From: Candidatus Pullichristensenella stercoripullorum
GTDB taxonomy: Bacteria > Bacillota > Clostridia > Christensenellales > Aristaeellaceae
NCBI GenBank assembly: GCA_018712885.1
Contig: DVGE01000120.1
Span: 1-19,170 of the forward strand
Direction: 5' to 3'
Length of the DNA stretch: 19,170 bases
Positions within the stretch are counted from its first letter, which is position 1. Every line of letters begins with the position of its first letter. Positions 1 to 6,634 of this stretch are shown here, piece by piece. A program made the translations under genes and the position numbers. Under the pieces are notes generated by a model. That model made no database searches, was not told the origin of the DNA, and saw nothing but the letters and a program-made list of their open reading frames with translations.

Positions 1-378
1 CTCGCCGACGGCGTGCTCATCAAGGACAACCACATCGTCGCCGCGGGCGGGATCGCCGCCGCGGTGGAGGCGGCGCGGCGCAACGCGCCCCATTCGCTGC
101 GCGTCGAGGTGGAAGTGGAGACGCTTGAGCAGCTGGAAGAGGCGCTGGAGGCCGGCGCGGACATCATCATGCTGGACAACATGCCTACCGAAAAAATGCG
201 CGAGGCCGTGCGCGTCGTCGGCGGCCGGGCGCTGACCGAGGCCTCCGGCAACATGGGCGACAAAACGGACGCGGAGCTGCGCGCCGTGGCCGAAACCGGC
301 GTCGACCTCATCAGCATCGGCGCGCTCACCCACAGCGTGCGGGCGCTGGACGTGAGCCTGAAGTTCGCCTGGGCCTGA
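1..378 (+). CDS. nadC: Nicotinate-nucleotide pyrophosphorylase (carboxylating), 3' part
   Basis: This is the C-terminal part of quinolinate phosphoribosyltransferase, which makes nicotinate mononucleotide from quinolinate and PRPP in de novo NAD synthesis in the cytoplasm. The reading frame is open from base 1, so the start lies outside the window. Visible family landmarks are LIKDNHI near the left edge, the barrel strand VEVEVETLEQ, the acidic LDNM motif, EASGNM, and the C-terminal ISIGALTHS with ALDVSLKF. It ends in TGA. The next gene starts 45 bp downstream on the same strand behind its own ribosome binding site, so the two are probably co-transcribed. The family assignment is secure; only the N-terminal half is missing. 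Confidence 0.95.
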   Translation, partial: LADGVLIKDNHIVAAGGIAAAVEAARRNAPHSLRVEVEVETLEQLEEALEAGADIIMLDNMPTEKMREAVRVVGGRALTEASGNMGDKTDAELRAVAETGVDLISIGALTHSVRALDVSLKFAWA

Positions 379-423
379 CCGCCCTCCCCCATCCCCGGCG
401 CCGCCGGGCAAAGGAGCAACGAT

Positions 424-1479
424 ATGAAACAGAAGCGCATCCGCGATCACGGCATCGTGATCGGCGAATACCCGACCGGGCCGCTGAACAAGATCAGCGA
501 CGTGCCCGGCGTACTGGTGGGCCACGCCACGCTGGACGACGAGCGCCACAAGACCGGCGTGAGCGTGATCCTGCCCGGCCCGGAGAACCCCTTTTTGCGC
601 AAGCCGGTGGCCGCCGCCTTCGTGCTCAACGGCTTCGGCAAGACGCTCGGGCTTGTGCAGATACAGGAATTGGGCACCATCGAAACGCCCATCGCCCTGA
701 CCAACACGCTCAACGTGGGCCGCATCCACGACGCCATGGTCGGCTACATGATCGACCGCTGCCAGCGGGACGGCGTGCGCCTGACCTCGGTCAACCCCGT
801 CGTCTGCGAATGTAACGACGCCGGGCTCAACGACATCCAGCGGCGCGACCTCGGTCCCGAACACCTTCTCCGGGCCATCGACGACGCGCGCGCGGACTTT
901 GCCGAGGGCGACGTAGGCTGCGGCAAGGGCATGGTCTGCCACTCGCTCAAGGGCGGCGTGGGCTCCGCCTCGCGCCAGCTCGAGATCGACGGTCGGCTTT
1001 ACACCATCGGCGTGCTGGTGCAGAGCAACCACGGTTCGCTCAAAGACCTGAACATCGCGGGCCGGCCCGCCGGACGCATCATCGACGCGGCGCTGAACGC
1101 CTCATCTCCGGACAAAGGCTCGATCATCAGCGTGATCGCCACCGACATCCCTCTCACCGCCCGCCAGCTCGGGCGGGTGATCCGCCGCGCCAGCGTGGGA
1201 TTGGCACGGCTCGGCTCCTACATCGGCCACGGGAGCGGCGAGGTCATGCTCGGCTTTACCACGGCCAACCGCATGCCGCACGCCGCCGAAAGCGGCCTGC
1301 TGCCCCTGCGCGCCCTGGCCGAAGACCGCATCGACCCGCTGTTCCGGGCCGTGGCCGAGGCCGAGGAGGAGGCCGTGCTCAACTCCATGGTCACGGCAAA
1401 CGCGGTCACTGGTTTTGACGGCACGGTGAAGCGCAGCCTGCGCGAATTCATGCCGGAGATACTCGCCTGGCGCGGGTGA
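424..1479 (+). CDS. P1 family peptidase (DmpA/BapA-type, MEROPS S58)
   Basis: A 351-residue member of the self-processing P1 peptidases, which include the L-aminopeptidase/D-esterase DmpA and the beta-aminopeptidases. The N-terminus reads ISDVPGVLVGHAT, typical of the family, and GVSVILP follows. The central region has KGMVCHSLKGGVGSASR. In this family the precursor cuts itself before the catalytic serine; the matching site here is SNHG|SLKDL, giving Gly204/Ser205. No signal peptide is seen, so it should be cytoplasmic. The ATG is preceded by AAAGGAG about 8 bases upstream. A stem-loop terminator follows the stop. The substrate (N-terminal residue or beta-amino acid peptides) cannot be read from sequence. 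Its place behind nadC looks like a simple operon without an obvious pathway link. Confidence 0.9.
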   Translation: MKQKRIRDHGIVIGEYPTGPLNKISDVPGVLVGHATLDDERHKTGVSVILPGPENPFLRKPVAAAFVLNGFGKTLGLVQIQELGTIETPIALTNTLNVGRIHDAMVGYMIDRCQRDGVRLTSVNPVVCECNDAGLNDIQRRDLGPEHLLRAIDDARADFAEGDVGCGKGMVCHSLKGGVGSASRQLEIDGRLYTIGVLVQSNHGSLKDLNIAGRPAGRIIDAALNASSPDKGSIISVIATDIPLTARQLGRVIRRASVGLARLGSYIGHGSGEVMLGFTTANRMPHAAESGLLPLRALAEDRIDPLFRAVAEAEEEAVLNSMVTANAVTGFDGTVKRSLREFMPEILAWRG

Positions 1480-1517
1480 GGCGGCGAAGGCGCGGGACGC
1501 GGCAAAACAGACAACAT

Positions 1518-1557
1518 CCCCGACGGAGATCGCTCCTCGTCGGGGACGGTATTTTTT
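1518..1557 (+). terminator. Rho-independent terminator after the P1 peptidase gene
   Basis: An 8-bp perfect stem, CCCCGACG at 1518-1525 and CGTCGGGG at 1538-1545, with a 12-base loop, is followed after 6 bases by six T residues at 1552-1557. It lies 39 bases past the peptidase stop. The T run is slightly displaced from the stem, which may weaken it. Confidence 0.75.
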
Positions 1558-1586
1558 GGGGCGCGTTTTCACGCAAGCGATATAAT

Positions 1587-1602
1587 CCCGCCCCGGGGCG
1601 GG
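1587..1602 (-). terminator. GC palindrome, possible end of the glycosidase operon
   Basis: The perfect 16-bp palindrome CCCGCCCCGGGGCGGG lies 19 bases beyond the GtrA-like stop codon on the minus strand. On that strand it is followed by ATTATAT rather than a clean T run, so it is at best a weak terminator for the leftward operon. The whole 1480-1620 gap is a convergent region with this palindrome and the terminator at 1518-1557; no gene is seen in it. Confidence 0.35.
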
Positions 1603-1620
1603 GCGGGAGGGGGCGCGCGG

Positions 1621-2211
1621 TCACTGCGCGGTCGCGGGGGTTTCGTCGGCCGGGGCCTTCTTGCCCTCGGGGAAGATGATCTTGTTGACGACGAAGAAGA
1701 TGACCATCGACACGCCGCCGTTGAGCACCGTGGTGCCGATGTTGTAGATGTAATCCGGCACGAACGCGCCGGCCACGGCCACCCAGATGCAGTTGATCGA
1801 ATTGACGATGCAGGTGATGACGCAGAAGGCGATCACGTACCAGGTGATCTGGTAGCCGAGGTTGCCGTGGCTGCGGAAGACAAAGTTGCGCTGGATGGGG
1901 AAGTTGATGCACTCGCCCACCACCATGGCCACCATGTAGGCGCAGAAGTACGGCAGTCCGCCGTGAGCTACGTCATAGCCGATGATGTTCCACGCAAAGC
2001 TCTGGCCGAACATCGTCACCGGGATGCCCGGCCAGCCGAAGTCCACCAGCGGCAGGCCGGCAAAGAGAGCCGGCAGGAACTGGAGCATGAAGTACTTGAG
2101 CACGGTCACAAGGTTGCAGACGATGACGTACAGGCCGCCCTCGCGCACCCATTTCATCGCGGTGGGATGCTTTTCGACCATGCCCGCCCACCAGCTTTTC
2201 AGGCTTGTCAC
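1621..2211 (-). CDS. GtrA-like family membrane protein
   Basis: A 196-residue integral membrane protein, last gene of the leftward operon. Four hydrophobic segments are visible at roughly residues 28-53, 81-103, 117-150 and 155-180. Between the second and third is CINFPIQRNFVFRSHG, matching the N-F-x-x-x-R-x-F/W-V-F signature of GtrA proteins (PF04138). Family members are thought to flip or position polyprenyl-phosphate-linked sugars used to decorate surface polysaccharides or teichoic acids. The start is GTG at 2211, chosen because GGAGG lies 8 bases upstream; the next ATG is 10 codons in, past conserved length. The tail is a short charged stretch rich in A, P, E and T. Its presence beside glycosidases hints at envelope glycan work, but no glycosyltransferase is in the window. 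Confidence 0.75.
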   Translation of the reverse strand: MTSLKSWWAGMVEKHPTAMKWVREGGLYVIVCNLVTVLKYFMLQFLPALFAGLPLVDFGWPGIPVTMFGQSFAWNIIGYDVAHGGLPYFCAYMVAMVVGECINFPIQRNFVFRSHGNLGYQITWYVIAFCVITCIVNSINCIWVAVAGAFVPDYIYNIGTTVLNGGVSMVIFFVVNKIIFPEGKKAPADETPATAQ

Positions 2212-2237
2212 GAAAATTCCTCCGTTCCGGTCAGATC

Positions 2238-2269
2238 GGCCGCGCCCGGAAACGGCGCCGGACGCGGCC
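2238..2269 (-). other. Intercistronic hairpin between the anchored GH3 and GtrA-like genes
   Basis: A 7-bp perfect stem (GGCCGCG with CGCGGCC), continued after a one-base mismatch by CCGG pairs, lies in the 66-base gap between stop 2278 and start 2211. No T run follows on the minus strand, so it is not a standard terminator. It could protect the upstream mRNA from 3' decay or tune expression of the last gene. Confidence 0.5.
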
Positions 2270-2277
2270 AGGCGGCG

Positions 2278-5181
2278 TTACTGCGCCGCAGCTTCCTTCT
2301 TGCGCCGTTTGCGCACGGAGCGGTACACCAGCACGCCCCAAAGCACGATGATGACGGCGAGCGCGGCGTCGGCCACGTACATCATCACGCGCCAGGTGGC
2401 CATGTTGTAGCCCACCACTTCGGCGTTCATGGCGTTGCTGTTGACGAAACTGTAGAGCACGTCCTTGACGGCGCGGCGCAGCACGGTGGCGTCGCCGGTC
2501 TCAAAGGTGTCGCAGTCCGTCCACATGCTGGTGGTCAGCGTCGCCAGATCGAGGCTGCCGCCGCCGTAGAACATCTGGCGGGGGTTCATGTACTGCGGGA
2601 TGGTGTTGAAGTCGCAAATGACGGTGCCGTTGAAGCCCCATTCGCCGCGGAGGATGTCCACCAGCAGGCGGTAGTCGCCGCCGGTCCAGCGGGTGCCGAT
2701 GCGGTTGAAGGAGGTCATGAGACCGCGGCTCTCGCCGGTCTTGACAGCCAATTCAAAGGCCTTGAGGTAGATCTCGCGCAGCGACTGCTCGGTCAGCCAC
2801 GAGAGGTTGCCGCCGATGGAACGGTGCGTTTCCTGCTCGTTGGCCACGAAGTGCTTGACCATGCAGACCACGCCCTTCTCCTGGCAGCCGCGGATCTCCG
2901 CGCCGCCGAGGATGCCGGACAGATACGGGTCTTCGGAGAAGTACTCCTGATTGCGTCCGCCGAAGGGACTGCGGTGGATGTTGACGCCGGGCGCGTAGAT
3001 GCTGGAATACGGGCTGCCGCTGGCGGTATCGCCGAAGATGCCCTCCTCGCCGATGACGCGGCCGAGCTCCTCGAGCAATTCCACGTTCCAGGTGGCGGCC
3101 ATGACCGGCTCGCAGACGTACTGGCAGGTGCCGGACACCTGTTCGCGGTTCATGAAGTTGGTGAAGCCCACAGGCCCGTCGCCGTGCAGCGTAGCCGGCA
3201 GGCCGATGTTCTCTACCGGCAGCGTGTGGTAGGCGCCGTTGTTGATGAGGTCGATCATGTCCGTTTCCAGGCAGGCGTCGAGGATGGCGTCCCAGCGCTC
3301 GTCGTCGTAGGAGACGATGGGCGAGGCGCTCTGCTCGGGCGTGGTCTCGGGCAGCAGGTCGCGCAGCGTGGTGGTCACCTGCGCGCCGAACATCGGCCAC
3401 TCATAGGTGGAGTAGTCGGTCGGGTTGTTGGTGGTGATGTCCTCGATCTCGGCGTAGAGGGTAGCGGAACCGGCGCGCTCTTCGTCGGTGGGGGCGTCCG
3501 GCCAGGTGCCTTCCCAGTCCATGCGCGAAAGCACGGTGGAGAGCTGGGCGTCGCTGTCCATCACGCCCTCCACGCCGGTGTAGCGGTTGACCACGGCCAC
3601 GCCGGTGTCGGGATCGGTGTCGTAGCGGATGCCCTCATCGAGGGTGAGGGCGATCTCCGCCGCCGTATCGTGCGCGTTGCGCGCCACGTGCAGCGTGTAC
3701 TCGCCCGCGTCCAGCTCGTAGCCGCTGAAGCCGTTGGCGTTGGCGTCGCGGTAGTCGTAGCTGGCGAGGTCGTAGGGGTCGAATTCGACGGTGACGGTGT
3801 CGCTCGCGCCCGGCTCGATGACGTCGGTCTTGGCAAAGCCGACGAGCACCTTGTAGGGCTTCTCGATCTGGCCGTCGATGTAGGGAGCGGTGGCGTAGAG
3901 CTGCACCACGTCCTTGCCGGCGACGGAGCCGGTGTTGGTCACGGTGACGTCCACAGAGATGGTGCCGTCCTTGGTGATGACGGTGTCCGAGGGCTCGCCG
4001 GCCTCCCACTCGAAGGTGGTGTAGGACAGGCCGTAGCCGAAGGGATAGACGACGTTCTGGGCGTACCAATCCTCGCCTTCGTAGAGGCCGCGCGTCTCGT
4101 AGTAGCGGTAGCCGACGTAGACGCCCTCTTCGTAATCGACGAAGTAGTACATGCCGCCATCGTACTTATCGCTGCCCTCCGGGGTGCTGCCGGTGCCGAA
4201 GTTGATGAAGGTGGGGTCCTTGGAGAAGTCCGCCGCCCAGGTGTCCGGCAGGCGGCCGGAGGGGTTGACCGAGCCGTTCATGATCTCGCCCAGCGCCATG
4301 ATGCCGGTGCTGCCGGGGAAACCGGCCCAGATGGCGGCGTCGATTTTGTCGGCCACGCCCGCGTACTCGGGGTCGGTGAGGAAGGTGGCCTCGAAGCTGG
4401 CGGGCACGTTGAACATGACGATCACGTGGTCAAAGCCCGCCTCGCAGACGGCGGTGAGCATGTCGCGCTCGTTGGCGTCCAGTTCGAGGTAGTGGGAATC
4501 GGGGCTGTAGGCGCCCTCGGTGTCGCCCTGATAGCGGGGCAGGTCGAAGCCCTCGCCGCCGATGCGGGTGATGACCACCAGGGCCGCGTCGCTGTAATCG
4601 GCATAGCTGGCGGTGACTTCATCGGTGTACATATCCTGCGGGGTCTCGCCCACGGAGATGATCTGATTGTCGCCGCTGTCCATGTCGGAGCTGTTGGCCG
4701 CGCGCGGGCTGCCGGAGGCGGAATCGTCCTCGTAGAACTCGCGCAGGGTGGGGTTGGTCTCGAAACCGGCGGCCTCGAGGCTGTCGTAGAGGTCGCGGCT
4801 GTTGGAGGTATCAAAGCCGCCGGAGCCGCTGCCGCCGTAGGAGAGGTTGACGCTGTTCTTGCCGAAGACGCTGATGCGCGCGCCGTCCGAAAGCGGCAGG
4901 GCGCTGTTCTCGTTCTTCAGAAGCACGAAGCCCTCTTCCGCCAGCTGGATGTTGAAGTTCTGCGCGTTGAGCAGGGCTTCTTCCTTGCTGGAGGCGTTGG
5001 TGGCCGTGTACATGGAGGTCACGGAATCGTCGTAGATGGGGCGCACGCCGCCAAAGACCGTGTCCATCAGGCCGCTGAACATGCTGGTGAGCAGCATGTT
5101 GACCACGATGGCCAGCACGATCAGCAGCGCCGAGATGATCAGCCACACCTTGGAGGCGCGGTAGGACAGGAAGGGTCGCAT
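2278..5181 (-). CDS. Membrane-anchored GH3 beta-glycosidase with permuted domains
   Basis: A 967-residue family 3 glycoside hydrolase in which the usual C-terminal domain comes first. Order: an N-terminal membrane anchor (about 12-34); the alpha/beta sandwich domain (about 78-385, starting GFVLLKNENSALPL); the Fn3-like domain (about 405-515, TNTGSVAGKDVVQLY); a linker; the TIM-barrel domain (about 600-910); and a second membrane segment (about 931-953) followed by RKRRKK. The positive N- and C-termini place both ends inside and the enzyme outside. Likely nucleophile is Asp857 (VICDF) and likely acid/base Glu210 (GGEGFD); LHGDGPVG, GRNQEYFSEDPYL and VKHF are intact. Start: ATG 5181 rather than GTG 5190, because GAGGTG six bases before the ATG is the ribosome site and would contain that GTG. 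Stop of the preceding gene is 28 bases upstream. Exact sugar specificity (glucoside, xyloside, arabinoside) cannot be told. Confidence 0.9.
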   Translation of the reverse strand: MRPFLSYRASKVWLIISALLIVLAIVVNMLLTSMFSGLMDTVFGGVRPIYDDSVTSMYTATNASSKEEALLNAQNFNIQLAEEGFVLLKNENSALPLSDGARISVFGKNSVNLSYGGSGSGGFDTSNSRDLYDSLEAAGFETNPTLREFYEDDSASGSPRAANSSDMDSGDNQIISVGETPQDMYTDEVTASYADYSDAALVVITRIGGEGFDLPRYQGDTEGAYSPDSHYLELDANERDMLTAVCEAGFDHVIVMFNVPASFEATFLTDPEYAGVADKIDAAIWAGFPGSTGIMALGEIMNGSVNPSGRLPDTWAADFSKDPTFINFGTGSTPEGSDKYDGGMYYFVDYEEGVYVGYRYYETRGLYEGEDWYAQNVVYPFGYGLSYTTFEWEAGEPSDTVITKDGTISVDVTVTNTGSVAGKDVVQLYATAPYIDGQIEKPYKVLVGFAKTDVIEPGASDTVTVEFDPYDLASYDYRDANANGFSGYELDAGEYTLHVARNAHDTAAEIALTLDEGIRYDTDPDTGVAVVNRYTGVEGVMDSDAQLSTVLSRMDWEGTWPDAPTDEERAGSATLYAEIEDITTNNPTDYSTYEWPMFGAQVTTTLRDLLPETTPEQSASPIVSYDDERWDAILDACLETDMIDLINNGAYHTLPVENIGLPATLHGDGPVGFTNFMNREQVSGTCQYVCEPVMAATWNVELLEELGRVIGEEGIFGDTASGSPYSSIYAPGVNIHRSPFGGRNQEYFSEDPYLSGILGGAEIRGCQEKGVVCMVKHFVANEQETHRSIGGNLSWLTEQSLREIYLKAFELAVKTGESRGLMTSFNRIGTRWTGGDYRLLVDILRGEWGFNGTVICDFNTIPQYMNPRQMFYGGGSLDLATLTTSMWTDCDTFETGDATVLRRAVKDVLYSFVNSNAMNAEVVGYNMATWRVMMYVADAALAVIIVLWGVLVYRSVRKRRKKEAAAQ

Positions 5182-5209
5182 GTGGTTCACCTCACTGGTT
5201 TTTCAGCGA

Positions 5210-6538
5210 TCAATAGTTGGCGGCCGGCACGCCGCTGTTCTCGTCCCAGGTGACGACGGCGGTGGTGGTGAGCTTGATGCAGTCCACGACCGGGGCGTTG
5301 GAGGCGAAGGTGGTGCCGGTGACGGCGTTGGTATTGTTGGTCTTGAGCTGGATGAGGTTCGCGCCCTCGTTCAGGGAAACGCCTTCGATGACGATCAGAT
5401 CCTGGCAGGGCTGGAAGCCGGACTGGTCGGCCTCGATGGTGATGGTGTCATAGTTGCAGGGGGTATCGTTGACGAGCACCTGGAAGTCGTTGCCATCGTA
5501 GCTCATGGTGGTGTACTCGCCGGTGATGCGCACGACCAGCTGCACGTCGGAAACGGCGCTGTCCGAGGCAAGCGGGAACTCCAGGGAGACGCCGCTCTGG
5601 TAGAGGTAGCCGACCACGCGGTCGTTGCTGGCTTCGATGGCGTCGCTGAAGATGATCATGCTTTCTTCCTGGGCGGTGCCGGAGTAGCTGGGGCCGATCT
5701 TGCCGGTGAGGTCGGTATCCTCGGCTTCAAACACCCACGTCTGTGCTTCTTCGGAATCCTTGGTCCAGGTGGCGGTGATGGTGGTGTCGGCGTCGATGGG
5801 GGCGGCGAAGTCATAGGCGTTGCCATCGGCGTCTACCCAATCGGCGAAGGTGTAGCCCACGCGGGTGGGGTCAGCGCTGGGGCGGCTGACGGCGGTGCCG
5901 CTCTCCACGGGGTAGCTGTAGGAAGAGAGGGCCTTGCCGTAGTAGCCGTAATCGAAGGTGACGTTCACATAGGTGGCGTCGTCGCGGGTCCAGAAGGCGT
6001 AGAGGGTCAGGCTCTCCTCGACGGGGGCGGAGAAGTCATAGGTCTCGACATAATCGGGGCTGGTGTACCAGGCGACGAAGGTGTAGCCGTCGCGCGTGGG
6101 GGCCGCGGGCTCCTCGACGGGCGCGCCCTCGCTGGCCTGCACGACGGTCGCTTCGGGAGCGCCTTCGTAGTTGTAGTCAAAAGTGACGTCCAGCATGGCG
6201 GAGGCCACTTCCACCTGGAACACGGCGCGCTGGTTCATGTACATGGCGGCCACGTTCTTGGTGTTGGCGGTGTTCATCGGCGGCTGGGAGAGCTGCACGG
6301 CGGGGTCGGTCATGTCGATGAGCGCCCAGGTGCCGTCGTCGTAGTTGATCTTGATGACGCCGCCCTCGGCGGAGAAGGTGTCGCCGATGACGTAGACGGT
6401 CTTGGTCGGCATGGTGTACACTTCGAGGGAGGCGACGGTCTTGCTCTCGTCGGGCGCGTCGAGCTGCTCGGCGAAGGCCGCGCCGCAGGTCAGCGCGAGC
6501 ACGAGACAGAGGATGAGGGTAAGGAGCTTGGTCTTCAT
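5210..6538 (-). CDS. Secreted protein with Ig-like domain, InlB-type repeats and a carbohydrate-binding-like domain
   Basis: A 442-residue exported, apparently non-catalytic protein. Residues 1-23 form a signal peptide (hydrophobic core LLTLILCLVLALTCG, cleavage expected after AFA). Residues about 35-113 look like a bacterial Ig-like domain (KTVYVIGDTFSAEGG, then YDDGTW). Two InlB/Listeria-Bacteroides-type repeats follow at about 117-183 and 191-258, each with GYTF..W and ending in a YAFWTRD or ATWTKD motif. Residues about 268-430 (FEAEDTDLTG, GVSLNEGANLIQL) resemble a CBM6/35-like beta-sandwich. No LPXTG, lipobox or transmembrane anchor is seen. The start is ATG 6538, directly followed by the signal peptide and preceded by AGGAAAGG; a longer frame start at 6586 is rejected. 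It sits between two GH3 genes in one operon, so a glycan-binding role is a reasonable inference. Confidence 0.8.
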   Translation of the reverse strand: MKTKLLTLILCLVLALTCGAAFAEQLDAPDESKTVASLEVYTMPTKTVYVIGDTFSAEGGVIKINYDDGTWALIDMTDPAVQLSQPPMNTANTKNVAAMYMNQRAVFQVEVASAMLDVTFDYNYEGAPEATVVQASEGAPVEEPAAPTRDGYTFVAWYTSPDYVETYDFSAPVEESLTLYAFWTRDDATYVNVTFDYGYYGKALSSYSYPVESGTAVSRPSADPTRVGYTFADWVDADGNAYDFAAPIDADTTITATWTKDSEEAQTWVFEAEDTDLTGKIGPSYSGTAQEESMIIFSDAIEASNDRVVGYLYQSGVSLEFPLASDSAVSDVQLVVRITGEYTTMSYDGNDFQVLVNDTPCNYDTITIEADQSGFQPCQDLIVIEGVSLNEGANLIQLKTNNTNAVTGTTFASNAPVVDCIKLTTTAVVTWDENSGVPAANY

Positions 6539-6581
6539 GGGTCTCTTTCCTTTCCTGTTAGAATGGTAAGATACAGGTCGC

Positions 6582-6611
6582 GCCACCCCGCCCCCGAAGG
6601 GGCAGGGCGGC
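6582..6611 (-). other. UUCG-capped intercistronic hairpin
   Basis: In the 96-base gap between the large GH3 gene and the binding-protein gene, the minus strand forms a 13-bp stem (two G-U pairs) closed by a C(UUCG)G tetraloop, an exceptionally stable RNA loop. No T run follows, so it should not terminate efficiently. A role in mRNA stability or in setting the ratio of the two proteins is inferred. Confidence 0.7.
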
Positions 6612-6634
6612 TTTGTCTTGACTCCCTGTTTGGT

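Noticed and set aside
1579..1590. GATATAAT resembling a -10 box on the plus strand after the P1 peptidase terminator
   Set aside because: There is no -35 and no gene on the plus strand downstream; it lies in a convergent intergenic region.
5182..5190. GTG start for the anchored GH3
   Set aside because: That GTG is part of the GAGGTG ribosome site serving the ATG at 5181.
6539..6586. A 16-codon N-terminal extension of the secreted binding protein
   Set aside because: ATG 6538 has a ribosome site and leads straight into a signal peptide; the extension covers that ribosome site.
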